The translations under genes and the position numbers were made by a program. Of a DNA stretch of 64,000 nt, positions 10,061 through 19,984 are shown one piece after another. This DNA is from Conoideocrella luteorostrata (taxonomy: Eukaryota > Ascomycota > Sordariomycetes > Hypocreales > Clavicipitaceae): contig JASWJB010000042.1 in the NCBI GenBank assembly GCA_032433595.1, forward strand, positions 62,001 to 126,000, written 5' to 3'. How positions within the stretch are numbered: the stretch's first letter is position 1; every line of letters begins with the position of its first letter. Under the pieces are notes generated by a model. It was not told the DNA's origin, did not search any database, and saw nothing but the letters and a program-made list of their open reading frames with translations.

Positions 10061-11496
10061 AGGCCAACGAAACGAAAAATTGTACAGTTCAGCAGGCCTG
10101 TAGTATTTTGCATTATGATGTTTCCATCATAGTCAACACCCGCCGTGGGTGAAGCTTGACCTTGTATGTACTGCTTTTTTGGTAGTTTTGAAGAGCGCGG
10201 GAGAGTTGGCTCTGTGGAGAAACTACGAGTTCATCGTGCAAAGATAGCAGAGCAAAGCGTCTGCAAAGCTCGTCAATTTGATCATTTATCACGTGAATTT
10301 TCCCCTCCGTATTGGATTGAGTTACTCTAACATTGTTGTTGAGAAGGCGTTATTCTGGTCTCCTTATGCTCAAATCTATATTACTTTTCATACACACTAG
10401 GGTAGGCATTAGTATGTTTTTGACGCGGTTTTTAAAATTCGAGTTGTACACAGCTCGTGTGCTAAGCATTAGACCCGCTCTTTTCCATTTCTTACTCTTC
10501 TATTCATGCTTGCCAGAACTCGTACTGGTAAATGTGAAGCGACAGCATTTTAATTTGATGTTGCTAAAGGTGAGCGCGCGATGAGTAAATTCGTGGAATG
10601 CTTAAACATCGAGATGGAGCGTGTGCAGTGCCTGAATACAGTTGAGAGTACGGAGTACGGAGTACTCCGTAGTCAAACGGAACGTAGCTAAATAAAATAC
10701 AATGCCGGACCTAAATGAACATAGCCGGGTAGACAGCTAATTAGCTTTAAAACAGTGCTAGCACAGATCACTTAAGCGCCATCTAAAATAAAGGTTGCGA
10801 ACAAGCGTGGTCCATTAGTGCCGTGATGGAGTGCCCGTAAGCGAAGTACCCCATTCTAGCATGGCCAATTTTTTTTTTTGCGAACGTAGGCGTTTTGGCG
10901 TGTGCCTAGCTTTGTGATGTAACATCTAGATCTTTGACGTTGAACTTCTTATGAAAAAGCTGATCAGAAGGTGTTTTCGGCTAGAGGGGCTTCCGGAATG
11001 GCCATCGGGGATCGTAGCTTCCAGCTCTCGTTTTGTGGGGACCACAGGTCAAGTGTAGTGCTGATCCGCCTTATATTTTGTAGTGCATCCTCATTGGATT
11101 GCCGACCGTGCCAATGCAATCGAACTGCCAGAACATCCCACGCCCGCGTCAAAATCTTGCCCATTTGCCTCAAAATTATCCTATACTCACTTGTCTACTC
11201 CTAGGTCGTAGTAGCATGCGCCTTTGCAGCAGGAAAACGTGTTAAAGCACCTCTACCGAACAAGTAGGCAATGCATCCGGTAAATGTCGGCATAGACAGC
11301 AGTTTATTATCAAGTTCCTATTGGTCAGCTCAGGCTATTCCAGGACGCAAAAACTTGAAGGCCGTGGTTCGGAGTCTGTTCCAACAAAAGGCAGACCAAT
11401 TTTCTGCCGACTAATACCGCTCGCTCTCTTGGGACCTAAGCTGACAACGGAAATATCAAGCCACTTTTTGCTTGTACACTCATCATTGCTTTCAAT
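10061..11496. other. Intergenic; contains a copy of the TACGGAGTACTCCGTA palindrome
   Basis: I see no gene-like frame in this 1.4-kb stretch. A compound copy of the recurrent CGGAGTAC palindrome sits at 10649-10671, and short homopolymer runs at 10870-10880. The rest shows nothing I can name. Confidence 0.5.
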
Positions 11497-12872
11497 ATGC
11501 CCCAGACTGAGCAAGATCTATTTTTCTATAACGGGGGCGGCATAGGATAGGAGGACCTCACGAATTACAAACCATGCGGACTCCATCCTGTTGTTCTCGG
11601 CGATGTTCTACCAAAACCCGGAACATGTGTAGAGCTGAAGCAGCCTAGGTACCGAATCGCTCAGAAGCTTGGGTATGGGGCATTCTCAACAGTTTGGCTA
11701 GCACGTGATATCGCTGATGAGTAAGTTTGCCCTTAACACCTGCACTGCAAGCACTCGCTAATAATAAATGATTCCCTTGTAGACGATATGTTGCTCTTAA
11801 AGTATGTCATGGAACCAATGAATACGTTCAGAGTAATGAGACAAGGATTCTCTATCAAATACATCGGGATGGGCGAGGAAGTCCCGGCTATAATAATATC
11901 AATGAGATATATGATATTTTTACGGTTCGGGGTCCGAATGGATTTCATGAGTGTCTAATAACTGAAGTTGTTGTGCCTCTTGACAACATGTCTGTCCGCC
12001 AGATATACTCACCACAGTTGTTGATTAAACAACTAATGAAAGGATTTGATTTTCTGCATAAGGAGGGGGTGGTACATGAAGGTGAGGTTTTAAACCAGCG
12101 TGAAGCTTTGATGTTGAGGTTTAATTAGAATTGGTAACTAATTTCGGGTGCTTTAGACCCTAATTTTGCCAACTTTGGTATAGCGCTACCACAATTACAG
12201 CGGTTTGATGAAGGGATAATTGCAGATTACTTTGCAGACCCATCTGTGCTACCGGTGGTACCGTGCAATCCGTCGTTTCCAAGGGATTCAATCCCGTATT
12301 ATATTACCGAATCCATCTCCCTGGGGTCGTTTATTCTAGATAATCAATACTTCCCCTCAAGTGAGAACGTCTGTTTAAAGGTGTTTGATCTTGAAAGAGG
12401 TAACTTATTTCTATACTTGTAGTATTGACATACTAACAGTCAGAACCTATGTAAGCCTGCTGGATAGAAAACATCAGTGAACTACCAGGCATGGCCCCTC
12501 CCACAATTCGGCCGCCCGAGGTCTACATGTGTGATATGTCCGGAGGAAAGGTTGGATCTGCTTGGAGCAAAGAGGCGGATATCTGGGCAATTGGATGCAT
12601 AGTAAGCTTTTGCATGTAAATCTGCACTATATAAATACTAAGCAGATTGTTTAGTCATATCAGATCGCAACTGGATGCCAACTTCTGCTGGTACAAGGCG
12701 ATTCCCAGTATCAGCTTTACTAAACACTGCGGCTCGGTGGAGCGCCACCGGAAGAGTGTTGTAAGTTCTGGGACTTTGAAAAATTTTTGCGAGAGTACGG
12801 AGGGTTGGAAACGGCTATTGTTGCTATTTTTTGATACGGAAGAAGCCTGGGAGTCTCGCAGGCCTAAAAATT
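11497..12872 (+). pseudogene. Dead SRPK-like protein kinase gene
   Basis: Starting at ATG 11497 the frame reads MPQTEQDLFFYNGGGIG, then TAG (11548-11550). It continues in frame with the fungal kinase N-terminus ending KLGYGAFSTVWLARD, a glycine loop. An intron at about 11721-11782 leads to RYVALKV, with the catalytic Lys. Next come LHKEGVVHE, the catalytic loop after another intron, and NFANFGIALPQLQRF. Later exons give PGMAPPTIRPPEVYM (APE-type loop) and EADIWAIGCI. The final part has two more in-frame stops (TAA after DSQYQLY, TGA after TAIVAIF). Family: fungal SRPK/CMGC-like kinases, usually near 400 aa. Normal homologues show HGD with a following His in the catalytic loop; here HED and Asn are seen. 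Three stops make it a pseudogene. Confidence 0.85.
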
Positions 12873-12879
12873 TATAAGG

Positions 12880-14041
12880 TGCGCACGTGAGATTACGTGG
12901 CCCCGCTACTCCCTAGTATATTAAGAGCCTCGCGCATATATATCGCTTAAGAGGTAAGCTTTAGTATAATATATAAAGTCTCTATATATTCTTACTTAGC
13001 TATATAATTATAACTTAATACTTTTAAAGTTTTGTATTAATTATTTAAAAATAATATAAAATTAAAAATTACTTAAAATATTAGCTTTTGTCATAAACTA
13101 GCTTATTAGCTACTACAAACTAGTGTTAATAGAGTTTATATTAATTATAGAGAGAAAAAAGAGTTTATATATCTTGCTTTACTTACTACAGATCAATCAT
13201 TGTAATGATTAAATGACTGTTGAAGACTAATTATCTAAGATATCTAAAGAGTGCAATTTGGTGACGCTTATATAGTAGGGTGCCCACTTGAGTCGTAGGT
13301 GAGCATTGCAGGTGCTTACGTCCTAACACGATGAGCAGACGCGGTGCTCACTCATGCCCGGGTGAGCACTACTTCATTGGTCTGTAGGCCCGACAGTTCG
13401 CTCGTCTAATAGCCCGGTTTTAGCAGGGGTCGTGACAAAATGCACTACTTTCTACTAGCACTAAATACGCTCCACTGCCTTCGCTTTAATAGAACCACAT
13501 TTTTACGCTTTATGTCTCAGGTCAGCTAATCCCTCCGGTCGCTTAAGATTAGTTTTCTTATTCATGTATAAGAATCTCGCCTACGTGCGGATAAATAAGT
13601 AACTGGTTACGCTATTTTATTTAGCAGCTAGAAGCTAACGTTAACGCAGAAAATAATTTGTACGCTAATAGACTTTCCTTAATGAAACACATCGCCACCA
13701 CCACGCCCTGCTATCTAATATATCAGCATTTAATTCACAGCTGGAAGTAATATTTATATTCACTATTTTTTTTTAAATGCATCGCTATGTGCGTGGTTAC
13801 AAACTTTATTTTAGAACCCGCACGGGCTACCCACTACCAGCTACTTAACAAACTGTTTTATACTACACTATAGCATTGTTATGTCTAGCCTGAATAAGAT
13901 TAGATGTGGATTATAGCTTTTTCTAGCGTTTTTTATTTTACAGCTCCGAGTCAAGTAACCTGCTTTTGCCTCGACTATTAGAAGGAGAGCTAGTTTTTAA
14001 GTATATATACGCAGAACTTTTCTAGCATTTGTCTTCGGTAC
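12880..14041. repeat. AT-rich, TpA-rich block resembling RIP-degraded transposon
   Basis: Base composition falls sharply after 12900, with long TATA/TTAATA tracts (for example 12960-13110) and hardly any CpA-containing codons or open frames. This pattern is what repeat-induced point mutation leaves from a transposon. I cannot recognise which element it was, and no terminal repeats are evident. Confidence 0.5.
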
Positions 14042-14046
14042 AATTC

Positions 14047-14243
14047 TGTGGGTTGCACAGGGTTGTGCAATGATCTAGATCATCGGCTTCAAAGGGAATA
14101 TATTAATAATTGTCTGTGTCTATCTAAGAAGAAGAAAAGAAGTCATAGTGGAAGGCACGATATCGCCGTATAAATATCGTGGCTTGAAGGTGACCACGTG
14201 ACGGTCCCAACAGCTTCCTGTTGTGCTTGGCGGTATTCCAACA
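14047..14243 (+). mobile_element. Solo LTR, family A, copy 1 (with 5-bp target-site duplication)
   Basis: A 197-bp element begins TGTGGGTTGCACAGGG and ends GGTATTCCAACA (TG...CA). It is flanked by the identical 5-bp duplication AATTC at 14042-14046 and 14244-14248. Internal features: a perfect hairpin TTGCAC-6 nt-GTGCAA at 14053-14070; a purine tract (AAGAAGAAGAAAAGAAG); a perfect hairpin CACGATAT-10 nt-ATATCGTG at 14156-14181 with the TATAAATA box overlapping the loop; and then GTGACCACGTGA. Two other copies lie at 48933-49137 (-) and 56326-56519 (+). It ends 182 bp before the start codon of the enterotoxin-like gene. Confidence 0.9.
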
Positions 14244-14425
14244 AATTCCTTTCTATTAGTCTTCTTCTTTGCATTTACTTACGCTACTCGGACGAGTACT
14301 TCTGCTGCCAAAAGGGACTCTCCATTTGCTATTTATTAGCCAGGAGGTCTTTGCAGTGCTGGGACCCCTGGTTCTGACAAACTCACATGTTAACTTGGGG
14401 CCGCCTATATCCAGTGTTAACAGCC

Positions 14426-16930
14426 ATGAAGGCATACACATTGCTTGCTCTATTTGCTAGCTTAGCCGCTGCAGCCAATAAGAACCGCAGGCCAGCAACG
14501 CCAGGTTTTGCGCTAAAAAGCTATACTGCTACTGCTAGCGTTGCTAAGCGCCAACTTCCTACTCATCCATCGGTCGTCTATCGAGTCGATACCCTGCCTC
14601 CTGACAAAGTTAAGGAGCGAGGGGGCTTTCCACCGCGGCAGCCAAACCTTCACGATGCTGACTTTGGGATTTATGCGCACTCACATAACACTCTAAGTGG
14701 GGGGAAATCACCCTATGTCTCTACGTCACTCCGCCCGCAAGGAGCAGAAATATTCGCTTCTCCGGGACACATGGCTTATTTATACGAAATTCATGCGACA
14801 CCAAACTTTATAGATACCTTTACGACTCTGGGAGGGAATAAGATAACTGCTACGGGCGTGCCATATCTTCTCCATAAATCTGAGAGAGAATTCTTAGCAA
14901 CTGGCGGCATTAAATGGGACCAGGTTATTAGTTCCACCACTCTACCTAATGGCAGAGATACAAATAAGGCTGACAGAAAGCTAAAACTAAATACCGATTA
15001 CAACAATATGTACGATAAATTAAAGGCTAGTGGACCACAGTTTCAACTCGCTGAATTTCCTGCTGGACACGAAGCGCGGACCAAGGAACCATGGAGCCAA
15101 TACGCAAAAACAGATATTAAAGAGAGTGGGCTACAGTTTGTTGACAAAAACGGCGGGCTGCTGGGACTAACCAGAGATAGTCCAATAGTATTTGACATAA
15201 AATATACTGCTGGAAAAAGTACTTTTTATGTGCCTTCACCGAAACAAGACGGCAGCCCGCCGCCGTTTAATTCAGGGGACAGGATCAAAGGTCAGGGCTC
15301 TAACGGTGTTGATACCCAAGCCAATAGTCAGAAACCAAGCGCGGAGGGACCGGGAACGTCGAAGGGGAAGGCTGAGCTTACGGAGCTAGCTCCGGCCCGT
15401 CGCACAGAGCTATTGGCCGCGGCGGAGAGGCTGTCGGAAAAGGAGTTTACTAGCATGGCGGGCAAGACGGGGCTTACGGCTATCGTAGAAAGACAATTGG
15501 GCGGGAACCTGGCCGAGGTGAGAGTCAAAGCATTAGGCCACGAGAGCCTCGCGACCAGCTGGTCCAAGCTGAGCCCAAAAAGCAAGGCGTTGAAGGTAGG
15601 GACCGGCGGGCTTGCGGGCGCCGGTGTCGCCCTGTGGGTGGGCGGCATGGTTAATGCCTTCACGACAGAATCGAGCAAGTGGGACAAGGCGGCGGCCGTA
15701 ACGGCTATAGTACCCTTTGTAGGCTGCGGCACCAACTTAGTGGCCCAGGCTCAGAAGGCGAGCACCACAGGGGCCCTCGTCGCCCTTGACACGAGCCTCT
15801 GTCTGCTGGGCGACGCGCTGCTGCTGGGCGGTGCGACACTGCCGCTCGGTATCGTCGTTCACCTGGTCCGCTATCTCATCCACTTCTTCGAGCCGCCGCC
15901 GCCGCCGGCCCTGCCGAGCTATCAAGAGATCAAAGCCATGCGCGACAAGGCGTGGCAAAACCTCCTCGATCAGCTCCTAACCAACCTAGCTTCTAAGACA
16001 TGGCGCGACAAGCTCGAGGGCTCCGTTGCTATCGAAGCCCTGGGCATCTGGTCTCAGGCCGCTGACAGCATCGGCCTCATTGAGGCAGGCAATCAGACTG
16101 TCTTTAACATCTCCATGTCCGCCGGCCAGCCCGAGACCACGGACCTGACCCGCGCGCAGGACAGTGTCCAGACAGCCATCGGCCAGATCCGTGAGAGGGC
16201 CGAGGCCGAGATTATGCGCCGCCAGCGCCTGTACCTGCTAAGTCTGCCCAAGGCGCTGCGCGAAGACTTCAATAGCTCGCTGAAGGAGATAGGCTACAAG
16301 TTGAACCAAGCTTTTATTGTCAAACTTAACGCCACTTTGGCTGTGCCTGGTTCTGAGGGTTACGCTGACTCACGCGATCGCATAGAGGACGCTAGCTCGC
16401 AGCTTAAACAGGACCTCCCCCAGCTGCCTAGTCTCTTCTCTCTGTCCTACTTTGTCGGAGTCGCGGCCGGCATCAACGACCCGACGTGCGCCGTCAACAA
16501 AACCGTCATCGACCCGATCCTGTACTATAAGGAAAAGACAGGCCGGGAGGACAGCAAGCTACTCGTTCGACACACCAGCGCCGTCGTGCGCTATCTTCTC
16601 GGCAAGATTCGCGAGTCTGACCTGCCCAGTAATGCCTCGGGCCTCTCCGACGTTCGAGAGTTTCAAATGCTCTTAGCTATGTACATTGGCAACACGTTTG
16701 CCAACTGGAAAGAGACGCACGGAAACAGGGTTAGCTATATCCATGAGGATTATGAAAAGGACATGCCAAAGCTTATGGAATATCTTTACGGTTTTCCTCG
16801 CTCTGATGCGGTTAAACTTGCGGGTCGGTTGGGGTTATTAGTTGATAAATCTAACCCCCAGTGTCATACCATTAGTTTCTCCCACGGGACAGTAGATATG
16901 GCTATTTTATGTTTGGAGGACTCCGAATAG
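14426..16930 (+). CDS. Secreted enterotoxin-A-like (putative ADP-ribosyltransferase) protein
   Basis: An intronless frame of 834 aa from ATG 14426, chosen because MKAYTLLALFASLAAAA is a good signal peptide; an in-frame ATG at 14387 would hide it. A dibasic KR at residues 41-42 may be a Kex2-type processing site. The N-terminal domain matches the heat-labile enterotoxin A family. It has Arg53 in VYRVD, the STS motif at about 99-101, and an E-x-E pair at 153/155 followed by LATGGIKWDQV, the R-S-E set of the NAD-binding fold. The remaining 600 residues include a hydrophobic region (about 400-500), a proline run and helical segments with no family I recognise. Such genes are numerous in insect- and nematode-pathogenic Hypocreales. 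Activity is inferred from motifs only. The first 800 nt and the last 250 nt are AT-richer than the middle. Confidence 0.85.
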   Translation: MKAYTLLALFASLAAAANKNRRPATPGFALKSYTATASVAKRQLPTHPSVVYRVDTLPPDKVKERGGFPPRQPNLHDADFGIYAHSHNTLSGGKSPYVSTSLRPQGAEIFASPGHMAYLYEIHATPNFIDTFTTLGGNKITATGVPYLLHKSEREFLATGGIKWDQVISSTTLPNGRDTNKADRKLKLNTDYNNMYDKLKASGPQFQLAEFPAGHEARTKEPWSQYAKTDIKESGLQFVDKNGGLLGLTRDSPIVFDIKYTAGKSTFYVPSPKQDGSPPPFNSGDRIKGQGSNGVDTQANSQKPSAEGPGTSKGKAELTELAPARRTELLAAAERLSEKEFTSMAGKTGLTAIVERQLGGNLAEVRVKALGHESLATSWSKLSPKSKALKVGTGGLAGAGVALWVGGMVNAFTTESSKWDKAAAVTAIVPFVGCGTNLVAQAQKASTTGALVALDTSLCLLGDALLLGGATLPLGIVVHLVRYLIHFFEPPPPPALPSYQEIKAMRDKAWQNLLDQLLTNLASKTWRDKLEGSVAIEALGIWSQAADSIGLIEAGNQTVFNISMSAGQPETTDLTRAQDSVQTAIGQIRERAEAEIMRRQRLYLLSLPKALREDFNSSLKEIGYKLNQAFIVKLNATLAVPGSEGYADSRDRIEDASSQLKQDLPQLPSLFSLSYFVGVAAGINDPTCAVNKTVIDPILYYKEKTGREDSKLLVRHTSAVVRYLLGKIRESDLPSNASGLSDVREFQMLLAMYIGNTFANWKETHGNRVSYIHEDYEKDMPKLMEYLYGFPRSDAVKLAGRLGLLVDKSNPQCHTISFSHGTVDMAILCLEDSE

Positions 16931-17021
16931 AGTTGAGATAGGGTTTAATCTTGTTACATGCAGTGTCGAGCAGAGCATGTTACAAATGTGCTACGGATCA
17001 CAGTGAACGGGCGCATTCTGA
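16931..17021. other. Short 3' flank of enterotoxin-like gene
   Basis: The sequence just after the stop codon presumably holds the transcript end. Nothing else is recognisable before the LTR-B cluster. Confidence 0.4.
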
Positions 17022-17174
17022 CTTGTGGAGATATCGTGAGACAACCTTCCGGGTCCAATGACAGAATTCATAGATAGTAGTCATCTATAAGAAGAGGTCT
17101 AATCCTCGTCAATTAGATAGAATACAAGGACAATTCCAATGCATTCAGACATCCATAGCTGCTCACTTGTGACA
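17022..17174 (+). mobile_element. LTR family B, copy 1 (5' boundary uncertain)
   Basis: It shares with the copy at 17777-17976 (inverted) the blocks CAACCTTCCGG, TATAAGAAGAGGTCTAAT and CCATAGCTGCTCACTTGTGA. It ends ...CACTTGTGACA at 17174. I find no matching target duplication, so the left boundary is approximate. Confidence 0.7.
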
Positions 17175-17230
17175 TTGTATTGAGATTCAAAAATCGTCAC
17201 AAGGATCTCCAAGTACGTCATTAAAGCGGA

Positions 17231-17443
17231 TGTCAAGAGTAACTGCTGACGAAGCTGCAGACGAAGGTGGCAAATGCTGACAATGCTGACAATTAGCTGA
17301 TTTCAAAGCTGCTTATCAGTTCGATGATTACAAATGCATAGATAGAATTCATCTATAATGAGAGGTCTAATTCCTCGTCAATTAGATAGAATACAAGGAC
17401 AATTCCACACATTCAGATATCCATAGCTGCTCACACTGTGACA
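17231..17443 (+). mobile_element. Solo LTR, family B, copy 2 (with target-site duplication)
   Basis: A 213-bp unit from TGTCAAGAGTAACTGCTGAC to CTCACACTGTGACA (TG...CA). It is flanked on both sides by the 5-bp duplication GCGGA (17226-17230 and 17444-17448). The core TAGATAGAATTCATCTA is an inverted repeat immediately followed by TATAA. A close copy lacking the 3' end is inserted in the ankyrin gene at about 37763-37956. Confidence 0.88.
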
Positions 17444-17767
17444 GCGGAGGTTGACGAGATGCGATGAGTTTTGATCTAGAGAGACCAGCTTTTGACAGGT
17501 CAAGGCCAAAATCCCAAAAAATTGGATTTATGTATAACATTGTGATCGGGCTCGTGCATGGAAGGCTTGAGGCAGCGTGGCCGACCCGGAAGCGGCCAAA
17601 CTCGTGACTTCAGGCGAATCGTGGGTAATATAATGAGCTAGTCCCTTCCACGAGCATTCCCTCAGAACCCTGCCCTTCTTTCTTTGTCATCTAACCTCAG
17701 CACATTTCTCTGTTTTAACACTACCAAGCCTTATACTTCTGTTTCATCTCTTTGAAACCATAGAACA

Positions 17768-18644
17768 ATGGCTCTGTATCACAAGTGAGCAGCTATGGAT
17801 GTCTAGAATGTGTGGAATTGTCCTTGCATTCTGGCTTATTGACGAGGAATTAGACCTCTTCTTATACTTGAATGTAATCTACGAAATCTAGCATTTCCAT
17901 TGACCGGAAGGTTGCGTCACACCATCTCCTGTGTTTTGGAGCCTGTAACTGCCTCACATCTCTGACAGTCCTGACACTCTGTATGATAACACAGCACACA
18001 AACCGCGTTTTGAAGGCATGTCATTGGCCGAGGTTCGAGAAAACATTAAGACTTTTAGGACGAGTTGGGGAAGCTTAAGCCTAGATGAGGAGTCTGATGA
18101 AGAAGGTTCTTAGACAGTTAGTGGTAACTCCGTTTCTTAGCACTGCCTTGCAGGCGCTTGTACTGGATCTACCACTTCAGCTTCGAGAATCGTTAGTCCG
18201 GAAATCAGCCAAGACAGTGGCACTTTGTGTTCTCCCGCAACACCAGTGATAGTCGATTATGGCGTGACTCATCCTCCTAAAATCAATAAGTCTGTACCAC
18301 GGCGAAAGACAAAGAGTGATGAATCTAAGCACCTCGGTGGGACTGGCCCGAAACCTACCTAGACAAAGCGTGCTTCGATAAATAACTCATTTATGGACAA
18401 TTTCTGGTGTCAAAAGAAGCGTACTCCAAGCCGGAACCCGGAGTACTTTGACTCCTACCGCATTGCCAAAGCACGTGAAGCATCGGATAGGCGCATGTTG
18501 TACCAGGTCATGTGGAAACCAACCTGGGTGGCGGTAGGAGACCTGCGAGGGAGTCGAGCGCTGGAGGAAGCTAAGGACCTCACGGCCACAGAGTATGGTA
18601 TTTCCAGGTGGAACAAGGAGGTAGCGCGTAAGCCATGTATCTAA
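17768..18644 (+). pseudogene. Gene broken by an LTR after its third codon and by three CAG-to-TAG stops; chromo-like C-terminus
   Basis: An ATG at 17768 follows a C/T-rich leader (17640-17767) typical of a fungal promoter. After ATG GCT CTG a 200-bp LTR-B copy is inserted with a CTCTG duplication. The same frame resumes at TAT 17982 and runs 660 nt to TAA 18642-18644. It is interrupted only by TAG at 18111, 18138 and 18360, each one C-to-T step from CAG (CpA to TpA). Without the insertion the product would be about 223 residues. The end (YQVMWKPTWVAVGDL..., then an acidic/Ala stretch) resembles the W-x-P-T-W strand-helix of chromo domains. No other domain is seen. Origin and function unknown. 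Confidence 0.75.
17777..17976 (-). mobile_element. Solo LTR, family B, copy 3 (inverted, inside a coding region)
   Basis: A 200-bp unit on the minus strand, starting TGTCAGGACTGTCAG and ending CACTTGTGATA; the final CA has become TA. It is flanked by CTCTG at 17772-17776 and at 17977-17981. It shares the RAGAGGTCTAATTCCTCGTCAA core with copies 1, 2 and 4. It interrupts the gene at 17768-18644. Confidence 0.87.
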
Positions 18645-19640
18645 AACTGCAAAATAAGTCTTAGCTACGATGAATGCCATTTCGGCAGATGTTGCGATAA
18701 ACGGATATAGTTATGATGTATGATTGCATTTTTGGGGGAATAAAGTTGTGGTGGATGGATGTAATTTTGATGGGTCGTGTAGTTTTGATGGTGCTGCTCT
18801 GATGGATAGGTGCTGTGCCGATGGGTGGGTGCTGTCCTGATGGATGGGTGCTGTGTTGGAGGGGTATAGTTGTGGTAGAGGGCGAGTGGTGACAGGCATC
18901 TTGATTGCGCTTCAACCGCGAGAACATTGATATTGGCGATAATGTTTAGCGAAAGTCTGAAAATAGGAATAGCGGTGGCGTTGAGGCGTAAAAGTAGTGA
19001 TGGTGAGAGCAAAGCTGGAGGAGTGCGAAGCAGCGGTGAAACGTTAACACGGAAGCAGTGGGTAGCTAGTGAGTGTGCAAGTACTTCGTACTCTCGTTTG
19101 TGAGGACCAGTGCCAATATGGGGCTAGTACTGTCTCTGCAGTTACTTATTGTATCCCATCATTGGCCCTTCCTATCCAAGTCACGTTCTGTACCAGGTTA
19201 AATTTGTCAGTGGTGAACGGTCTTCATTACCACAATCTGAGTCCTCGGTCGTGAATTTAATACCACACAGAGGTGCATTAACATAAATTGATGAAAGCTG
19301 ACAGAGCAGTCGCTACCAAAGCTCGGTCACGCCGGTGCAGAAAAACTTTCCCTCACTTGGGGCTGTTGGGAGGAAGGGCATGCACTTGACTACGCTCCTG
19401 GCTCAGGATCCTCTCACGACTTTACAAAGCACTATTGGATAAACTTTGAAGAGTTCATATCTTACTATTAATGCAGAGTTGTTTCTCGCCAAAATTCCAC
19501 GAGATATCTGCTTTTAAACACTTCCGAAGTGACCCCGTTTGTCTATAGGAGAGCTACTTGGGGTTAGTGTGTTGAACGAGCGCAAAGTCTTCAAACTAGT
19601 ATAGAATTCAGAGTTCCAACTCTTGGCTGCTTCGACTGCT
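18645..19640. other. Intergenic with a degenerate 19-bp minisatellite
   Basis: Three adjacent 19-nt units (18801-18819, 18820-18838, 18839-18857) of the form GATGGRTRGGTGCTGTSYY are preceded by looser GATGG units from about 18753. Minus-strand frames across this stretch (18661-19012) owe their length to the repeat and are not genes. Nothing else is recognised up to 19640. Confidence 0.6.
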
Positions 19641-19649
19641 ATTGATAGG

Positions 19650-19984
19650 CTACAGAGTATGCGTTTGATGTCACTGCATGGTCGCTTGCCTGTCTACATC
19701 CTATTCCATCTAGTTGTGGCATTCTAGGAGTATGGTACCGTTTAGGTTCCGTATTCACAGTGGCATTTGTTGGCGTCGGCTTTATTAATTCCGTGGAAGT
19801 ATGCCAATAGGTCAATTTCTCCTGTACGCATCTGCATGATTATTGAGCGGGGTAAGGGTGTTTTTTTAGGCCACACCAATTCCGTGACAAGCTGGCTAGC
19901 AGCTAATAATAGTTTTAGGTATTGGCTGCTGGTACCTACAGCAGTCGCGTAAGGGTGTCTGTGGCCGTGGAAATTACAGAGCAA
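19650..19984 (-). pseudogene. LINE (Tad-like) retrotransposon remnant, RNase H / C-terminal part
   Basis: The minus-strand frame contains [20 protein letters not shown] followed by CHCEYGT, a stop, TVPYS, a stop, and NATTRWN. This is recognisable as the fungal LINE block (L/M)RTG.IGL..YL..I...C.CG.G.QTV.H.LLEC. The first stop is TAA in place of an expected CAA (CpA to TpA). Only about 300 bp is left. Call is by motif resemblance. Confidence 0.6.

Noticed and set aside
18661..19012. Overlapping minus-strand frames rich in His/Pro/Thr
   Set aside because: Their length is due to the 19-bp minisatellite read through in several frames.
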